This document shows positions 6,343-9,131 of a stretch of 9,131 nt of DNA, one piece after another. The notes below the pieces were generated by a model. It saw nothing but the letters and a program-made list of their open reading frames with translations. It did not search any database and had not been told where the DNA came from. A program made the translations under genes and the position numbers. How positions within the stretch are numbered: the stretch's first letter is position 1; each line of letters starts with the position of its first letter. The stretch spans positions 1-9,131 of the forward strand of contig JAKBBE010000114.1 of the NCBI GenBank assembly GCA_021826035.1, read 5' to 3'. This DNA is from Pseudomonadota bacterium. GTDB lineage: Bacteria > Pseudomonadota > Gammaproteobacteria > Steroidobacterales > Steroidobacteraceae.

Positions 6343-8013
6343 ATGAGACGATCGTTCCGTATCGCACCGTGCGTCCTGGCGCTGTGGCTCGTGACCGGCA
6401 CGGTCGGGGCCGCACCTGCGCCGCTGCAAGCGCCGCTCACGGCCCGCACACTGGCCTACATCGGGCGTGCCTGGGGCACGCTCACGCGCTCGGCGAGCAC
6501 CTGCGCGTCGTATCCGAGCGGACCGCACCGGCCGCAGCGAGTGCTGTACTTGCCGAAGCGTCTGCCGATGCCGCAAGCGGTGCGCGCACTGGCGGCCCAC
6601 TGTCGGGTGAGCGTGCGCCGATTGCCGGTGAGCATCGTGCGCCTCGGCAGCCTGCAGCCGGCCTCGCTGGGACAGCCGGGACTGCTGTATCTGCCGCACC
6701 CGTACGTCGTGCCGGGCGGATTTTTCAACGAGATGTTCGGCTGGGACAGCTACTTCATCGTGCTCGGACTGGTGAGTGATCACCGTGATGCTCTGGCGCG
6801 CGGCATCGTCGATAACTTTCTCTTCGAGGTCCGGCACTACGGCGCGGTGCTCAACGCCAATGCCACTTTCTCGCTGTCGCGCTCGCAGCCGCCCTTGCTC
6901 GGGGAGATGATCCGCACCCTCCTGAGAGACCCGGCGGCGTTCCCGAATCGGCTCGCGGCCACCGTCTGGTTGCGGCGCGCCTATCCGCTGGCCGTGCAGG
7001 ACTACTCGCTCTGGGAGCGGCGCGAGCACCTGGCCGGCAACACCGGTCTGGCACGCTATTTCGACTACGGCGGTGATCAGCCGGCCATCGAGCTGCGCTC
7101 TGCGGCGTACTATCGCGGAGTGATTCGCTTCCTGCTGCACCACCGCAGCGAGAATCGCGGTTATCTGGTGCGCGGCGCGCGCCGGCCCACGGCAGCAGAG
7201 GCCGCGGAGCTCGCCGAGGTCAGCTGCGACGTACGCACCTCGCGCGTCTGCGCCGCGGCGTGGTTCGGCGGCTACCGGCTCACGGGCAAGTTCTACCGCG
7301 GCGATCGGGCCATGCGCGAATCGGGTTTCGACACCACATTTCGCTTCGGCCCCTACAGTGGCTCGACGATCGACTATGCGCCGGTGGATCTGAACAGTCT
7401 GCTGTACCGCTACGCGCTCGATCTGGCCGCATTTGCGCAACGCCTCGGGGACGGCGTGGCCGCGAGCCGCTGGAGGGCGGCGGCGGCGGCGCGCAAGCAG
7501 GCGATCAACCGCTATCTGTGGAACGGGCGACTCGGGCAGTACACCGACTACGACTTCGTCACCGGCCGGCGCTCGTACTATCCTTTCATCACGACGGTCT
7601 ACCCGCTGTGGGCTGGGGTCGCCTCGCGCGCGCAGGCGCGCGCGGTGCGCGCCGCGCTGCCGTATTTCGAGCGCGTCGGTGGGCTGCAGACCAGCCTCTA
7701 CGCGAGCGGTGCGCAGTGGGATGCGCCCTTCGGCTGGGCGCCGACTAACTGGCTGGCCGTGAAGGGCTTGCAGGCGTACGGCTATCGCACCGCGGCATGC
7801 CGCATCGCCGCGAAGTTCATCGCCACGGTCAACCGCGGGTTCGCGCACGACGGCACGATCCGGGAAAAATACAACATGGCGACCGGTACCTCGAAGGTGC
7901 GGATCACGGCCGGCTACACCCAAAACGAAATCGGCTTCGGCTGGACCAATGGGGTGTACGTGAAGCTCTGGCAGCTGCTGCAGCGGCCTCGCCCGGGCGG
8001 CTGCGCCCCCTAG
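6343..8013 (+). CDS. treA: Exported GH37 trehalase-family glycosidase
   Basis: A 556-residue glycoside hydrolase family 37 protein; the family hydrolyses alpha,alpha-trehalose to two glucoses by inversion. Residues 1-23 are a signal peptide ('CVLALWLVTGTVGAA'), giving a periplasmic enzyme. Both trehalase signatures are present: 'PGGFFNEMFGWDSYF' (124-138) and 'QWDAPFGWAPTNW' (458-470), plus 'SRSQPPLL' (179-186) and 'GFGWTNGVY' (531-539). The probable general acid is Asp330 in 'RESGFDTTFRF'. The probable base is Glu508 in 'REKY', by analogy with Asp312/Glu496 of the E. coli enzyme. 'GDRAMRESGFD' and 'APVDLNSLLYRY' suggest the bacterial 'trehalase family glycosidase' branch rather than close TreA orthologues. 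The mature chain has six cysteines (54, 87, 295, 303, 486, 554), compatible with disulfides. GGGAGGG (6331-6337) sits 5 bases before ATG 6343. No trehalose transporter or other sugar genes are nearby. Confidence 0.92.
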   Translation: MRRSFRIAPCVLALWLVTGTVGAAPAPLQAPLTARTLAYIGRAWGTLTRSASTCASYPSGPHRPQRVLYLPKRLPMPQAVRALAAHCRVSVRRLPVSIVRLGSLQPASLGQPGLLYLPHPYVVPGGFFNEMFGWDSYFIVLGLVSDHRDALARGIVDNFLFEVRHYGAVLNANATFSLSRSQPPLLGEMIRTLLRDPAAFPNRLAATVWLRRAYPLAVQDYSLWERREHLAGNTGLARYFDYGGDQPAIELRSAAYYRGVIRFLLHHRSENRGYLVRGARRPTAAEAAELAEVSCDVRTSRVCAAAWFGGYRLTGKFYRGDRAMRESGFDTTFRFGPYSGSTIDYAPVDLNSLLYRYALDLAAFAQRLGDGVAASRWRAAAAARKQAINRYLWNGRLGQYTDYDFVTGRRSYYPFITTVYPLWAGVASRAQARAVRAALPYFERVGGLQTSLYASGAQWDAPFGWAPTNWLAVKGLQAYGYRTAACRIAAKFIATVNRGFAHDGTIREKYNMATGTSKVRITAGYTQNEIGFGWTNGVYVKLWQLLQRPRPGGCAP

Positions 8014-8015
8014 GC

Positions 8016-8035
8016 GCAGCGCCCGCGGGCGCTGC
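8016..8035 (+). terminator. Possible terminator hairpin after the trehalase gene
   Basis: GCAGCGCCC (8016-8024) and GGGCGCTGC (8027-8035) are perfect reverse complements almost without a loop, starting 3 bases after the TAG stop. The T-run at 8075-8080 is too far away to belong to it. The stem is so close to a pure palindrome that it may simply reflect GC-rich sequence. Confidence 0.35.
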
Positions 8036-8092
8036 CGTCTCGCAGCGGGCCGGAGGAATGCGGTATCGTTGTCATTTTTTGGGGGACGCTCC

Positions 8093-9131
8093 ATGGCTTT
8101 GACTGCCGCACGTCGTCTTCTCGGCACGCTGCCGCGCATGGGCGTGGCTGTGTTTGCGCTGCTCAGCGCAGCGCCGCTCGCGCAGGCCGGCGCTCGTGCG
8201 CCGGCGAATGTACGCTCCTCCCCAAGCGCCTCGCCCGGGGCCGGTGGGCCGGTGCCGCTGAGTGCCTATGCGCAGATGCGCTGGCGGTTGATCGGCCCGT
8301 TTCGCGGCGGCTGGGCGACGATGGCGGCCGGGGTGGCGAATGAGCCCAACACGTTCTACATCGGCACTGCCGGCGGTGGGGTGTGGAAGACCGTGGATGC
8401 CGGGCGCACCTGGCAGTCGGTCGGGGCCAATCTCCCGCCGGCCATCGGGGCGATCGCGGTCGCACCGTCTGCGCCCCGGACGATTTACGTCGGCACCGGT
8501 CAGGTGGCCCCGCGCTATGACGTTGCCGCCGGGCGCGGCGTGTTCAAATCGACCGACGGCGGACGCACCTGGCATTACGTCGGGCTCGCCGCCACGCGCG
8601 ACATCGGGCGGATCTGGATCGATCCGAACAACGCCAATGTCGTGGTGGTGGCCGCCATGGGGCACCTCTATGGGCCGAACCACCAGCGCGGGATCTATCG
8701 CACGACGAACGGCGGCAAGACCTGGCAGCACGTGCTCTACATCAACGATCAGACCGGCGTCGTCGATCTGGCGGGCGATCCGAGCAATCCGAAACTGCTG
8801 TTCGCGGCGGCCTGGCAGATGCGCGACTGGCCGTGGCTCGATTACTTCGAGCCGCACGGCGGTCCGGGCAGCGCGATTTACCGCTCCGCCGACGGTGGCA
8901 AGACCTGGACGCGCCTGAGCGGCGGCGGCTGGCCGAGCGGTTCGCTCGGGCGGATCGGGCTGGCCGTCACCCACACCGCCGAGGGCACGCGGGTCTACGC
9001 GGCCGTCGACTCCGCCACGCAGGGCGGGGTGTGGCGCTCCGATGACGGGGGCACGCACTGGCAGCGCGTCAACGACGACGAGGCGGTGTTCGGCAACTGG
9101 TACTTCGCGCGCCTGACGGTCGATCCGAGCA
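8093..9131 (+). CDS. Exported BNR/Asp-box beta-propeller protein, 3' end beyond window
   Basis: The frame is open from ATG 8093 to the window edge (346 codons visible). The N-terminus has a basic start, a hydrophobic core (about 15-30) and 'AQA', a signal peptide with likely cleavage after residue 32. After a Ser/Pro/Gly-rich linker, 'MRWRLIGPFRGGW' (62-74) opens a VPS10/sortilin-like propeller. Five Asp-box turns follow: 'TVDAGRTW' (100-107), 'STDGGRTW' (153-160), 'TTNGGKTW' (204-211), 'SADGGKTW' (265-272) and 'SDDGGTHW' (316-323). Each follows a strand such as 'GGVWK' or 'RGVFK'. 'TIYVGTGQ' and 'IGRIWIDP' are typical of the large (about 1000-residue) WD40/YVTN/BNR-like secreted proteins. 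Their function is mostly unknown; no sialidase active site is visible. Ribosome site GGGGGA is at 8081-8086. It lies 79 bases after the trehalase, same strand. Confidence 0.9.
   Translation, partial: MALTAARRLLGTLPRMGVAVFALLSAAPLAQAGARAPANVRSSPSASPGAGGPVPLSAYAQMRWRLIGPFRGGWATMAAGVANEPNTFYIGTAGGGVWKTVDAGRTWQSVGANLPPAIGAIAVAPSAPRTIYVGTGQVAPRYDVAAGRGVFKSTDGGRTWHYVGLAATRDIGRIWIDPNNANVVVVAAMGHLYGPNHQRGIYRTTNGGKTWQHVLYINDQTGVVDLAGDPSNPKLLFAAAWQMRDWPWLDYFEPHGGPGSAIYRSADGGKTWTRLSGGGWPSGSLGRIGLAVTHTAEGTRVYAAVDSATQGGVWRSDDGGTHWQRVNDDEAVFGNWYFARLTVDPS

Noticed and set aside
6319..8139. 606-codon open frame antisense to the trehalase gene
   Set aside because: Same reasoning: it mirrors a clear GH37 gene, has an Arg-rich product without domains, and runs past both ends of the real gene.
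8072..9058. 328-codon minus-strand frame opposite the propeller gene
   Set aside because: The plus strand carries repeated Asp boxes and a signal peptide in one continuous frame. The minus product is a low-complexity shadow.

Overview
This is a GC-rich window (roughly two thirds G+C by eye) from a Gram-negative bacterium. It holds an OmpA-type outer-membrane protein, three exported proteins with signal peptides and a Nu-type glutathione transferase. Protein style and gene mix suggest a gammaproteobacterium of the Xanthomonadales/Steroidobacterales/Nevskiales kind. That assignment is inference, and another soil or freshwater Gram-negative lineage is not excluded.

Layout. (1) 1-933, +: the 3' part of an OmpA-family gene that begins before the window. 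(2) 934-1966: about 1 kb without a convincing intact gene. It carries small tandem and inverted repeats and, on the minus strand at 1671-1904, what looks like the C-terminal remnant of a membrane-protein gene. (3) 1967-2824, +: a DoxX-like membrane protein that appears to be two related four-helix halves. (4) 2907-3737, +: a PPK2-family polyphosphate:nucleotide phosphotransferase. (5) 3871-5448, +: an exported S10 family serine carboxypeptidase with an intact Ser-Asp-His triad. (6) 5479-6183, -: a glutathione S-transferase convergent with the S10 gene. The two share a 13-bp perfect hairpin that also contains the GST stop codon. (7) 6343-8013, +: an exported GH37 trehalase, divergent from the GST. 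(8) 8093-9131, +: the 5' part of an exported BNR/Asp-box beta-propeller protein that continues beyond the window.

Most genes have their own upstream gap (82 to 159 bases), so this looks like a row of separately expressed housekeeping or accessory genes, not a dedicated operon. A common theme is the cell envelope and nutrient scavenging: outer-membrane anchoring, periplasmic peptide and trehalose breakdown, and a secreted propeller. PPK2 and GST add energy and redox functions. I found no mobile element, CRISPR array, RNA gene or evident new multi-gene system. The most useful leads are the degenerate 1-kb region with its gene remnant, the duplicated DoxX-like protein, and a few departures from family consensus.
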